DNA of 64,000 nucleotides from Vulcanimicrobium winogradskyi (GTDB taxonomy: Bacteria > Vulcanimicrobiota > Vulcanimicrobiia > Vulcanimicrobiales > Vulcanimicrobiaceae). A model generated the notes under the pieces. That model saw nothing but the letters and a program-made list of their open reading frames with translations. It was not told the origin of the DNA and made no database searches. The position numbers and the translations under genes are program-made. Shown one piece after another: positions 7,228 through 15,715 of this stretch. Location: NCBI GenBank assembly GCA_003134965.1, contig PLDA01000007.1, positions 186,001-250,000 of the forward strand. Direction: 5' to 3'. Every line of letters begins with the position of its first letter. Position 1 is the first letter of the stretch.

Positions 7228-8900
7228 ATCCGTTTGAACAGGCGCGCGATGCGATCGGCTTCGAGGCGCACGATCGTCGGCCGGCCGTGCGGACAGTGCA
7301 TCGGGTTCTCGCAGCGCTGCAGCCGTTCGACCAGCGCCGTCATCTCCGGATACTCGAGCCGCTCGCCGGCGCGAACGACGGAATGGCACGCGAGCGAAGC
7401 CCAGACGCGCTGATCGGCGTCGAGCCCGCGCACCTCGTCACCGAGGCACTCGACGAAGTCGGCGACATCGAAAGGCCGGCTGCGACCGGCGTGCACGAGC
7501 CGCGCCGGCGTCGCAGTGACCCGGTACGCACGCTCGCCGAAATGTTCGACGTGCAGGCCGCCGGCTGCGAGCGCTTCCAGCGTCGCGTCGAGACGCTCGG
7601 CCTCTTCCGGCCGGATCTCGAACGTGTACGGGATCAGCAGCGGTTCGGCCGCCGCGTGCGCGCGCGCGTTCGCCGAGAGCTGCTCGAAGACGATCCGCTC
7701 GTGCGCGGCGTGCTGGTCGATCAACACGACCGCATCGCCGTCGCTCGCCAAGATGAACGTGCGATCGATCTGCGCCAGCACGCGGAGCGTCTTCGGTTCG
7801 GCGCCCGGGCTCGCACTCCCCGGCAGCAGTGTCTCGGCCCAATCCACCGGCATGGACGCAGCGGCGGCGTACTCGCGCGACGGCGGCGCGAACGAGATCG
7901 AGCGTTCGAGGCGCTCGACGGCACCGCGGCGCAGTGCGTTCGCGATCGCGTCCTTCACCTCCGCTACGACACGGTCGCCGTGCCGTAGCCGCACATCGCT
8001 CTTGGTCGGATGCACGTTCGGATCGACCTCGTCCGGCGGCACGCGCAGATACAGCACGCCGAACGGATGCCGGCCGACCATCGCAAACGTGCGGTACGCC
8101 GCGGCCCACGCACCGCTCACCAGCGTGCTGCGCAGCAGCCGCCCGTTCACGAACAAGATCTGGTTGCGGCGGTCGGGGCGGTCGTCGCCGGGAGAACTGA
8201 CCCAGCCGCTGACGCCGGCGTAGCGCTCGTCGGCGCGTACGCCGACCATCGAGCTCGACGAGCCGCCGAAGACGTGGCGCAGGCGCGGCGCGAGATCGTC
8301 TCCGGGCGGAAACGCGAACGTCGCTTTCCCGTCGTGCTCGAGCGTGAAGCCGATCTGCGGGTAGGCTAGCGCGAGGGTCGCCAGCCAGGACGAGATTCGC
8401 GCGAACTCTGCCGAGGGCGAGCGCAGGTACTCGCGCCGTACCGGCACGTTTCCGAACAGATCGCGCACGACGACGCGCGTCCCCGGCGGTCCGGCGAGCG
8501 GACGCAGCTCGCCGATCTCCTCGCCGTGCGCATCGATCGCGGTCGCAACGTCGGCACCGGCGGCCCGCGATACGATCATCACCTTCGCGACCGCGGCGAT
8601 CGAGGCGAGCCCCTCGCCGCGAAACCCGAGCGTGCCGACCCGCGAGAGCTCGGAGGCGTCCACGATCTTGGAGGTTGCGTGGCGCGTCAGTGCGAGCGCG
8701 AGGTCGGCGGGCGGGATGCCGGCGCCGTCATCGGCGACCTCGATCTCCAGCAGCCCGCCACCACGCACGCGGACCGCGATCCGCGTCGCGTCGGCGTCGA
8801 GCGCGTTTTCGACCAATTCCTTCACGACCGAGAGCGGCCGCTCGATCACCTCGCCGGCCGCGATCTGTCCGATCGTCTCGGGGTCCAGGAGCCGGATCAC
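7224..8900 (-). CDS. mutL: DNA mismatch repair protein MutL
   Basis: MutL couples mismatch recognition by MutS to strand incision. The N-terminal GHKL ATPase shows ELVENALDA (catalytic Glu near 28-31), DDGAGI at 57-62 and GFRGEGLAS at 92-100. The C-terminal domain carries DQHAAHERIVFE from residue 395, an exact DQHA(x)2E(x)4E metal-binding endonuclease motif, and CPHGRP near the end, so this MutL should nick DNA itself, as in bacteria without MutH. At 558 residues it has a short linker. It starts with GTG, 54 bases downstream of a TnpB gene, and its stop overlaps miaA. Confidence 0.96.
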   Translation of the reverse strand: MIRLLDPETIGQIAAGEVIERPLSVVKELVENALDADATRIAVRVRGGGLLEIEVADDGAGIPPADLALALTRHATSKIVDASELSRVGTLGFRGEGLASIAAVAKVMIVSRAAGADVATAIDAHGEEIGELRPLAGPPGTRVVVRDLFGNVPVRREYLRSPSAEFARISSWLATLALAYPQIGFTLEHDGKATFAFPPGDDLAPRLRHVFGGSSSSMVGVRADERYAGVSGWVSSPGDDRPDRRNQILFVNGRLLRSTLVSGAWAAAYRTFAMVGRHPFGVLYLRVPPDEVDPNVHPTKSDVRLRHGDRVVAEVKDAIANALRRGAVERLERSISFAPPSREYAAAASMPVDWAETLLPGSASPGAEPKTLRVLAQIDRTFILASDGDAVVLIDQHAAHERIVFEQLSANARAHAAAEPLLIPYTFEIRPEEAERLDATLEALAAGGLHVEHFGERAYRVTATPARLVHAGRSRPFDVADFVECLGDEVRGLDADQRVWASLACHSVVRAGERLEYPEMTALVERLQRCENPMHCPHGRPTIVRLEADRIARLFKRM

Positions 8901-10393
8901 CCCGCCCGCTTCAACGCTGCGCCGAAGACCTCCGCGCTTTCGTCGTGAGCGTGGTCAGGCCGCATCGTGCTGCCTGCCCCGAGCGATGCCCGGCGCACTC
9001 ATGGGCGGCGACTCCGCCCGCAGGAGAATGACCTGAGCCGCATTTACATCCGCGTCGGCCTCATGGCCGCAGCGAACGCAGGCAAAGCGGGCCCCCTCCC
9101 GGCTTTTTTTGCAGACATGCCCGCACGCGGCACACGTCTGCGAACTGTATCTGGCATCGACCTCGATCACCATGCGACCAGCGTACGCTGCTTTTTCGCG
9201 GATCAAGGTCGCCAGTTTTCCGAACCCGGCGTCCAACAGCGCCCGATTCAACCCCGCCTTCGCTCGCACTCCAACGCCGGGCTCCTCAGGCGTCCCTTTC
9301 GCGCTTCGCGTCATCGAACGCAGCCGCAGCGCCTCCAGGGCGATCCGGTCGAACCGCTGCACGATCATCCGGCTGACCTTGTGCAGCCAATCGTGGCGTG
9401 CATTCGCCTCGCGCTCTTTGGCTCGAGCGAGCCGACGCACCGCGGCAATGCGACCAGGGTCCTTCGTGTTGAGCGGTCTGCCGATTGCGTCCTTCACGGT
9501 GACCGCGTCGAGCGCGCGCTGGTGTCGCTCGACGACAGCGCCGCGGCGGGAACCGGGCCGCAGATTCTCGATCGTCGTGCCGTCGGAGAGCGCGGCGAGC
9601 ACACGAATACCGCGGTCGACCCCGACGCTGGACCCGCTCGCCGGTAAGGGCGATGGCAGCCGATGCGCCTCGAAGACCGCGTACCAGCGGCCGTTCTTGG
9701 TCACGAGGAAAGCACGCCCAAACTCCGGCACCATCCGCCCCTTCCGCAACCGCACACTGCCGACACCGGGCACCCGCACTCCCCGTTGCAGGTCGTCGAA
9801 CTTGAGCGCCCGGTCGCCGTGTGGAAACTCGAGCTGATTCCAGCGGCTCGCAGGCTTGAAGCGCGGATATCCCGGCTCCTCGCCGCGTTTCAGGCGCCGG
9901 AAGAATGCAGCGAAGGACAGATCCAAGCGGTGCAGGACCGCGTCCTGGCACTCCCGATAGACGCCGCCGAAACGCGGCTCGACCTCTCGCAATTCGGTGA
10001 TCTGCGTGTATTGTTCGCGGCTCGGCATCGAGACGCGGCGGGTCGTCCAGGCGTCGCGCCGCTGCTGGAGTAGCGCGTTGTAGAGCTCGCGGGTGACGCG
10101 CAGCATCGTGACCAGCGCGCGTTCTTGCGCGCAGGTTGGGTAGAGCCGGACTTTGTGCAGCCACCGGAGCTGGCCGTCGAAGCGCGATGCCACGACGTCA
10201 TCCTCCCACGGCGCTGTGCCAACGTCATGGCACCACCGGGCACCGACGCTCACCGCATTTCAAGTGACGGCCCCGACGAGCCACACGCTGCGTTATACTC
10301 CGCGACTGCTCGACCCCGCGCCTGATCGTCGAATTGCGCGGGGGCCCGCCGTCGAGGAACCGCCGCCGTCCTGGCGTCTTGGGCTACCGCTCA
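8901..10393 (-). mobile_element. IS200/IS605-type TnpB-only element, ends not defined
   Basis: The tnpB gene and its flanks behave like an isolated IS605-family unit without a TnpA transposase. A 6-bp GGGCGG/CCGCCC hairpin (9003-9019) lies inside the 3' end of tnpB, where guide-RNA scaffolds of such elements usually start. I could not identify left or right end hairpins with certainty, so the outer limits given are just the neighbouring genes. Confidence 0.35.
8955..10193 (-). CDS. tnpB: TnpB, RNA-guided nuclease of IS200/IS605 family
   Basis: A 412-residue TnpB/OrfB protein. The RuvC-like active site is complete: Asp193 in VGVDRGIRV, Glu287 in IALEAL and Asp382 in ADADVNAA. Between the last two is a zinc finger (Cys354, 357, 372, 375 in CAACGH and CVRCGH). 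The helix-turn-helix-rich N-terminus begins LHKVRLYPT. TnpB proteins cut DNA guided by an RNA from the element's right end. I chose the GTG at 10193 because GGGAGGA lies seven bases upstream; longer starts lack this. No tnpA is present, and the stop lies only 54 bases from the mutL start. Confidence 0.9.
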   Translation of the reverse strand: MASRFDGQLRWLHKVRLYPTCAQERALVTMLRVTRELYNALLQQRRDAWTTRRVSMPSREQYTQITELREVEPRFGGVYRECQDAVLHRLDLSFAAFFRRLKRGEEPGYPRFKPASRWNQLEFPHGDRALKFDDLQRGVRVPGVGSVRLRKGRMVPEFGRAFLVTKNGRWYAVFEAHRLPSPLPASGSSVGVDRGIRVLAALSDGTTIENLRPGSRRGAVVERHQRALDAVTVKDAIGRPLNTKDPGRIAAVRRLARAKEREANARHDWLHKVSRMIVQRFDRIALEALRLRSMTRSAKGTPEEPGVGVRAKAGLNRALLDAGFGKLATLIREKAAYAGRMVIEVDARYSSQTCAACGHVCKKSREGARFACVRCGHEADADVNAAQVILLRAESPPMSAPGIARGRQHDAA

Positions 10394-10984
10394 TCATGGT
10401 TGGGCAGCGTCCAGAAACGCTGAGACCTCGACGATGACACTCGGAAGCCGCGTCGGCGAAATCCGGTCGCCGCGACGCAAGACCACGGTGCTGGCGTACC
10501 CCTCGGCTCGTGGTTCTCGCAGCACGAGTAGCTCGGCAGCGACGAGGTCGACGATCCAGAGCTCCTCGATCCCGGCGTCGGCGTACACCTGCGCTTTCGG
10601 ACCGCGGTCGTAGGCGCGCGACGAATCGGCGACCTCGATCAGCAGCAGGATATCAGCGGGGCCCGGGAGCCGGTCGCGATACCGAGTCGGTGGCGCCTGA
10701 AGGACGATCACGTCGGGCTGCGGCTCCGAGTTTGCGCTCAGCGAGATCGGCGAGTTCGCCCGAATGATCTCGCCGGCACCGACCGCGCGGACGATCAGAT
10801 TTGCCAGCGTGGACGAAACGTACTCATGCCGATATCCGATCGGCGGCATGTCGATCAGGAACCCGTCGAGCAATTCGACACGCTCGCAGGCGCCCAGCAC
10901 GCCGATCTCGCCGAGCCGGTGGTACTCTTCCGCGCTGAAGCGGCGAAACGCGACGGTGTCCGTTTCTCTGATTTGCGTAGCCAT
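10394..10984 (-). CDS. Uma2 family (DUF820) putative endonuclease
   Basis: A 196-residue protein of the Uma2/DUF820 family, which has a PD-(D/E)xK nuclease-like fold. The signature residues are present: YRHEYVSSTLANL early, QPDVIVL with the Asp near 96, then LLLIEVADSS with the Glu, and a final KAQVYADAGIEELWIVD. These genes are abundant as scattered paralogues in cyanobacteria and Chloroflexota; their biological role is unproven. The ATG at 10984 was chosen because it starts just before the conserved region. The gene lies between tnpB and mutS, on the same strand as both, and shows no overlap with either. Confidence 0.88.
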   Translation of the reverse strand: MATQIRETDTVAFRRFSAEEYHRLGEIGVLGACERVELLDGFLIDMPPIGYRHEYVSSTLANLIVRAVGAGEIIRANSPISLSANSEPQPDVIVLQAPPTRYRDRLPGPADILLLIEVADSSRAYDRGPKAQVYADAGIEELWIVDLVAAELLVLREPRAEGYASTVVLRRGDRISPTRLPSVIVEVSAFLDAAQP

Positions 10985-11059
10985 ATCACCCACCGAGCGT
11001 GCCACCTCCGTGTTGCAGCTTCGCGACGGCGAGGTTATCGTTCCTTGAACGCGGTGACG

Positions 11060-13558
11060 CTAGCGCAACTCGAAGAGCAGCGGCTGCTCGATGAACTCGG
11101 GTTTGGCGAGCTTGCCGCGCAGCGGGGCGGTCGCCTCGACGGTCGGGCGCCCTTCGAGCGCGCCGGCGATCTCGCGGGCGCGGGCGACGACGGCGGGCGG
11201 CAAGCCGGCCATACGCGCGACCTCGATCCCGAACGAGCGCGACGACGAGCCCGGCAGCACGCGGTGTGAGAACACCGGCGCGCCCCCTTTGGTGCTCTCG
11301 ACCGCGGTGATGTGGAAGTTCGCGACCAGCGGCCAGCGCTCGGCGAGCGCGACCAACTCGTGGAAATGGGTGGCGAACAACACCATCGGTGACCGCAGCT
11401 CACGCTCCAGCAGGTACTCGCAGATCGCCTGCGCGATCGACAGCCCGTCGACCGTGCCGGTGCCGCGACCGATCTCGTCGATCAGCAGCAAGCTGCGGTC
11501 GGTCGCACGGCGCAGGATGTTCGCCGCCTCCGCCATCTCGATGTAGAACGTCGATTGTCCCGACGCCAGGTCGTCGCCGGCCCCGATGCGGGTGAAGATG
11601 CGGTCGACGATCCCGAGCCGCGCGGCGCGCGCCGGGACGAACGAGCCGATCTGCGCGAGCACAACCAGCAATGCGGTCTGGCGCAGATACGTCGACTTGC
11701 CGCCCATGTTCGGTCCGGTCAGCAGGATGAAGCGCGCGCGTTCGTCGCCGAGATGGAGATCGTTGGGGACGAACGATGCGCCCAGGAGCGCCTCCATCAC
11801 CGGATGGCGGCCGTCGGCGATCTCCACCACGCTGTCGGGGGCGAACGACGGTCGCACGTATCCGCGCTCGCCGGCGACGTGCGCGAGCGAGCAGTACGCG
11901 TCGAGTTCGGCGAGCGCGTCGGCCGTCGCGAGCAGCTCGTCGACGCGCTCGGCGATCCGCTCGACCAGCTGCTCGTAGAGCGCGAGCTCGAGGCGCTGCT
12001 GCTGCGACTCGGCCGAGGCGATCGCGACGTCGAGCTCGCGCAACTCCGGCGTGACGTAGCGCTCGCCGTTGGCGAGCGTCTGTTTGCGCGTGTAGTCGGC
12101 CGGCACGTTCGCGATCTGGCCCTTCGGCACTTCGATCGCGTAGCCGAACGCCGACGCGTACTTCACCTTGAGCGACTTGATCCCGGTGCGCTCGCGCTCG
12201 CGCTCCTCGAGGGCGGCGAGCCGCGAACGGGCGTCGCCGCGCAGCGCGACGCACTCGGCCAGATCGGGATTGGCGCCGGCGCGGATCACCCCGCCGTCGG
12301 CCAGCGTCGCCGGCGGCTCTTCGACGAGCGTCGCGGCCAGGTCAGCCAGCATCTCGCCGAACTCGCCGACCCCGGCGGCGATCGCCTGCATCCCGGCCGG
12401 CAGCGATGCGTCGCGCAGCACATCGGCGATCGGGTCGAGCAGCGCCAGCGTGCGGCGCAGCGACGCAAGATCGCGCGGGAGCACGCGCCGGAAGCGGATT
12501 TTCTGTGCGATCCGCTCGAGGTCGAAGCAGCCGTGCAGCACGTCTTGCAGCGCGAGCCGGCGGGCGGCGTCGCGTACCAGCGCCTCGACGCAGTCGGCGC
12601 GCGCCCCGATCGCGACGGCGTCGACGAGCGGGGCCAGGAGCCAGCGCCCGAGCGCGCGCGAGCCCATCGCCGTGCGCGTGCGGTCGATCGTCGCGAGCAG
12701 GGTCGCCCGCGGGTTCGCGCCGAGCGCCCTGGTGAGCTCGAGGTTCTTGCGCGTGTTCGGATCGAGCGCGAGGAAGGTCGCCTGGCGGTAGAACTGCGGC
12801 TCGCGGAGCGTCGGGCCGCCGCTCTGCTGCACGCTGACGCGCCGGACGAACGCCCCCAGCGCATCGAGCGCGCGGTGCATCGCCAGCGAACCGTCGAACG
12901 AGAACCCGTCGATCGGATCACGCGCCCGCTCGCCGACGGCCGCGAGCAGCGGGGCGGTGATCCGCGTCTCGGCCGGTTCGAGCGCCGCCTCGAGCGCGGC
13001 GCGCACGTCGATCGGAACATCGGCGACCAGCTCGGCCGGTTCGAGCCGTGCGATCTCGGCGAGGACGTCCTCCAGCGCCGACTCACCGTCGAACGCGGTC
13101 GCCGCGACGTGACCGGTCGAAATATCGGCGTGCGCGATTGCGATGACGTCGTCGAGCGACGTGACCGCGGCCAGATAGTTGTGCGCCGACCGTTCGAGGA
13201 TGTGCTCCTCGAGCAGCGTTCCGGGCGTCACGACGCGCACGACGTCGCGCCGCACGAGCTTGTTCGGCACCGGCGCTTCCAGCTGTTCCGCGAGCGCGAC
13301 GACGCGCCGCTGCGCGACCAACTTCGCGAGGTAGCCGTCGAGCGCATGGTGCGGGACGCCCGCCATCGCGACGCGGCGGCCGCCCCCGGCCTCCTTCGAC
13401 GTCAGCGCGATCGAAAGGGCGCGCGCGATCGTCTCGGCGTCGTCACCGTACGCTTCGTAGAAGTCGCCGACTCGCGAGAGCAAGATGGCCTCGGGATAGC
13501 GATGCTTCATCCCGAAGTACTGCTCGAGCATCGGCGACCACGTCGTGGTCGTCGTCAT
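11060..13558 (-). CDS. mutS: DNA mismatch repair protein MutS
   Basis: MutS binds mismatches and recruits MutL. The 832-residue chain has all expected parts: mismatch-binding motif Phe33-Tyr34-Glu35 in VGDFYEAYG, connector and lever domains, and the ABC ATPase with Walker A GPNMGGKST and Walker B region DEIGRGTGTVDGLS. In most homologues the last reads GTSTFDG; here Gly and Val replace Ser and Phe, which is a modest change. I chose the ATG at 13558 because the standard N-terminal region begins there; the open frame continues 165 codons upstream without homology. It is transcribed away from hpnK, with a dispersed repeat in the gap. Confidence 0.96.
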   Translation of the reverse strand: MTTTTTWSPMLEQYFGMKHRYPEAILLSRVGDFYEAYGDDAETIARALSIALTSKEAGGGRRVAMAGVPHHALDGYLAKLVAQRRVVALAEQLEAPVPNKLVRRDVVRVVTPGTLLEEHILERSAHNYLAAVTSLDDVIAIAHADISTGHVAATAFDGESALEDVLAEIARLEPAELVADVPIDVRAALEAALEPAETRITAPLLAAVGERARDPIDGFSFDGSLAMHRALDALGAFVRRVSVQQSGGPTLREPQFYRQATFLALDPNTRKNLELTRALGANPRATLLATIDRTRTAMGSRALGRWLLAPLVDAVAIGARADCVEALVRDAARRLALQDVLHGCFDLERIAQKIRFRRVLPRDLASLRRTLALLDPIADVLRDASLPAGMQAIAAGVGEFGEMLADLAATLVEEPPATLADGGVIRAGANPDLAECVALRGDARSRLAALEERERERTGIKSLKVKYASAFGYAIEVPKGQIANVPADYTRKQTLANGERYVTPELRELDVAIASAESQQQRLELALYEQLVERIAERVDELLATADALAELDAYCSLAHVAGERGYVRPSFAPDSVVEIADGRHPVMEALLGASFVPNDLHLGDERARFILLTGPNMGGKSTYLRQTALLVVLAQIGSFVPARAARLGIVDRIFTRIGAGDDLASGQSTFYIEMAEAANILRRATDRSLLLIDEIGRGTGTVDGLSIAQAICEYLLERELRSPMVLFATHFHELVALAERWPLVANFHITAVESTKGGAPVFSHRVLPGSSSRSFGIEVARMAGLPPAVVARAREIAGALEGRPTVEATAPLRGKLAKPEFIEQPLLFELR

Positions 13559-13640
13559 CCGAGCCGTGACCGCATCCTTGCCGGTTCCCGGCGCACGAGG
13601 CCGGCTCCCTGTGGAGAGACCGTGCATAACCGATGATGTC

Positions 13641-13660
13641 ACCCTGAGCTTGTCGAAGGG
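13641..13660 (+). repeat. Dispersed repeat copy 2 (CCTGAGCTTGTCGAAGGG)
   Basis: Copy lying between the divergent mutS and hpnK genes, eight bases upstream of the hpnK GTG. With the preceding bases it reads GTCACCCTGAGCTTGTCG, suggesting that the unit extends a little to the left. It keeps the hpnK frame open, so an N-terminal extension of hpnK could be mispredicted. Confidence 0.7.
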
Positions 13661-13667
13661 GGAACCG

Positions 13668-14534
13668 GTGCGACGCCGCCTGATCGTCACGGTCGACGAC
13701 TTCGGACTTTCGATCCCCGTCAACGAGGCGATCGAGCGCGGCCATCGCGAGGGGATCGTCACCGCTGCGAGCCTGATGGTCGCGGAACCCGCCGCGGCCG
13801 ACGCCGTCGCACGGGCACGCGCAAACCCCTCGCTCGGCGTCGGCCTGCACGTCGTCGTCGTCGCCGGGCGGCCGCTGCTCCCGCCGGAGCGCATCCCCGA
13901 CCTCGTCGGACGGGACGGCCTGTTCTCCAGCGAGCTCGCGCGCGCCGGCGTGAAGTACTTCTTCCGCCCCGGGATCGGCCGCCAGCTCGAAGCGGAGATC
14001 CGCGCCCAGTTCGAAGCGTTCCGTGCGACGGGGCTGCCGCTCGACCACGTCAACGCGCAGTGCCATTACCATCTGCATCCGACGGTGCTCGGGCTGATCC
14101 TCGAGCTCGCGCGCGACTACGGCCGCCCGCCGATGCGCGTCCCCGCCGAACCGTTCGGCCCGTCGTGGCGCGCGACGCACGAGAACTTCCGCGGCCGGCT
14201 TGCGAGCTCGGTCTTTCTCGCACCGCTCCTGCGGGCGATGAAGGCGCGCATGCGCGCGTACGGCATCGCGTACAACGACCAGGTCTTCGGCTTCAACGAC
14301 ACCGGCCGCATGACGCAAGAGCGCGTGCTCGGCTTTCTCGATAATCTCCCGGACGGCACCACGGAGATGTACTTCCACGCCGCGACGGAGCGCTGGCCCG
14401 GAATCGCTCGCGATCTGCAGGCGTACCGGCTCGAGGACGAGTTCGCCGCCTTGGTCAGCCCGCGCGTCGCCGAAGCGGTCCGCGCGACCGGCGCGGACCG
14501 TATCGCCTTTCGCGATCTCGTCGATGCGCGCTGA
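13668..14534 (+). CDS. hpnK: Hopanoid biosynthesis deacetylase HpnK (YdjC/ChbG family)
   Basis: A 288-residue YdjC-family carbohydrate deacetylase. The metal site begins at TVDDFGLS (Asp near 10-11), and GLHVVVV and HYHLHPTV supply the His ligands. With HpnI downstream it fits the known pair that makes bacteriohopanetetrol glucosamine: HpnI adds N-acetylglucosamine to bacteriohopanetetrol and HpnK removes the acetyl group. I chose the GTG at 13668 since the first beta strand RRRLIVTVDD starts there; upstream codons lie in a dispersed repeat. Its end overlaps hpnI by 11 bases. Assignment to HpnK rather than another YdjC member rests mainly on that neighbour. Confidence 0.82.
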   Translation: MRRRLIVTVDDFGLSIPVNEAIERGHREGIVTAASLMVAEPAAADAVARARANPSLGVGLHVVVVAGRPLLPPERIPDLVGRDGLFSSELARAGVKYFFRPGIGRQLEAEIRAQFEAFRATGLPLDHVNAQCHYHLHPTVLGLILELARDYGRPPMRVPAEPFGPSWRATHENFRGRLASSVFLAPLLRAMKARMRAYGIAYNDQVFGFNDTGRMTQERVLGFLDNLPDGTTEMYFHAATERWPGIARDLQAYRLEDEFAALVSPRVAEAVRATGADRIAFRDLVDAR

Positions 14535-15711
14535 TCCGCACGGTATCGCCGAAAAGCTGACGCTCGGCGCAGCGCTCGTCGGTGTCGCTTACGCCGTGAC
14601 CGCCATCGTTCGCGTCCGGGCGTTCGGTCGTCGTCTGCGCGAAACTCCCCCGGAGCCGGCGCGGCGTCCGGCCGTCACGGTTATCAAGCCGGTGCGCGGC
14701 ATCGAGCCGGGACTCGAAGAGAACCTTCGCTCGTTCTGCGTTCAGGACTATCCCGCGTACGAGGTCGTATTCGGCGTACACGACGGTGACGATCCCGCTC
14801 TGGACATGATCCGGCGCGTCGCCGCTGCGGCGCCGGATCGCACGACCGTGGTCGTCGGCGACGGCGTCGCGCGGTTCCGAAACCCCAAGATGACCAACGT
14901 CGCCCCGATGCTCGCGCACGCGAACGGCGAAATCATCGTGATCTCCGACAGCGACATGCGCGTGCGGCCTGATTACCTCGAGGCCGTAACCGCGCCCTTC
15001 GCCGATCCGCGCGTCGGCGCCGTCACCGCGCTGTATCGTGGCGAGCCGGCCGACGGAACCCTCGCAGCGGTTCTCGGCGCGATGTGTCTCACCGAGCAGT
15101 TCGCTCCGTCGACGCTCGTAGCGAACGCGATCGAACCGGTGCGGTACATCTTCGGCTCGACGATGGCGGTCCGCCGCGACGTTCTCTCGGAGATCGGCGG
15201 GATCGAGGCGCTCGGGAATCACCTCGCCGACGATTTCGCACTGGGACGGCTCGTCACCGAGAAGGGCTATCTGGTTGAGGTAGCGCGCTGCGTCGTCGTG
15301 AACGTCGTCGTGGAACGCGATTTGCGCGCGCTCTTCGAGCACGAGCTTCGCTGGGCGCGCACGATTCGCGCGGTTCGCCCGCTGAACTATCCCGGAATCG
15401 TGCTGACGTATCCACTCCCGCTGGCGCTCGTCCACCTCGCGCTCGCCCGCGACAAACGCGCCGCGATCGTCCTGACGGTGCTGGCCGGTCTGCTCCGGCT
15501 CACGATCCACCGCACCGCACATACGGCCTTCGGCTCGCGGCATCGCCCCTCGCGGCGGCTGATCCCGCTGCGGGACGCGTTCGGCGTCGTCGTATGGGCA
15601 TGCGGCCTCTGGGGCCGCAGCGTCCGCTGGCAAGGGCAGCGACTGCACATCGCCGAGCGCGACGAGCTCGCGAGTCGCACCGAAACCGCCGAAGGTTCCA
15701 GCGAACGCTGA
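14524..15711 (+). CDS. hpnI: Hopanoid glycosyltransferase HpnI (GT21-like)
   Basis: A 395-residue membrane glycosyltransferase of the ceramide-glucosyltransferase type. An N-terminal membrane helix (about 12-30) precedes a GT-A domain with TVIKPVRG, the DSDMRV metal motif near 145 and ADDFALG near 240, then ELRWAR, which stands in for the (Q/R)xxRW acceptor motif. Two or three C-terminal helices follow. HpnI proteins attach N-acetylglucosamine to bacteriohopanetetrol at the membrane. Its ATG lies inside the hpnK end. No squalene-hopene cyclase or hpnG/hpnH lies in the window, so the core pathway would be elsewhere. Confidence 0.82.
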   Translation: MRADPHGIAEKLTLGAALVGVAYAVTAIVRVRAFGRRLRETPPEPARRPAVTVIKPVRGIEPGLEENLRSFCVQDYPAYEVVFGVHDGDDPALDMIRRVAAAAPDRTTVVVGDGVARFRNPKMTNVAPMLAHANGEIIVISDSDMRVRPDYLEAVTAPFADPRVGAVTALYRGEPADGTLAAVLGAMCLTEQFAPSTLVANAIEPVRYIFGSTMAVRRDVLSEIGGIEALGNHLADDFALGRLVTEKGYLVEVARCVVVNVVVERDLRALFEHELRWARTIRAVRPLNYPGIVLTYPLPLALVHLALARDKRAAIVLTVLAGLLRLTIHRTAHTAFGSRHRPSRRLIPLRDAFGVVVWACGLWGRSVRWQGQRLHIAERDELASRTETAEGSSER

Positions 15712-15715
15712 AGAC

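Noticed and set aside
8955..10253. Longer TnpB start at 10253
   Set aside because: The added 20 residues have no counterpart in the family, and the strong GGGAGGA ribosome site points to the GTG at 10193.
13545..13667. Longer hpnK start and 41 extra residues
   Set aside because: The extra residues are translated from the dispersed repeat and the antisense of mutS, and the family fold starts at RRRLIVTVDD.
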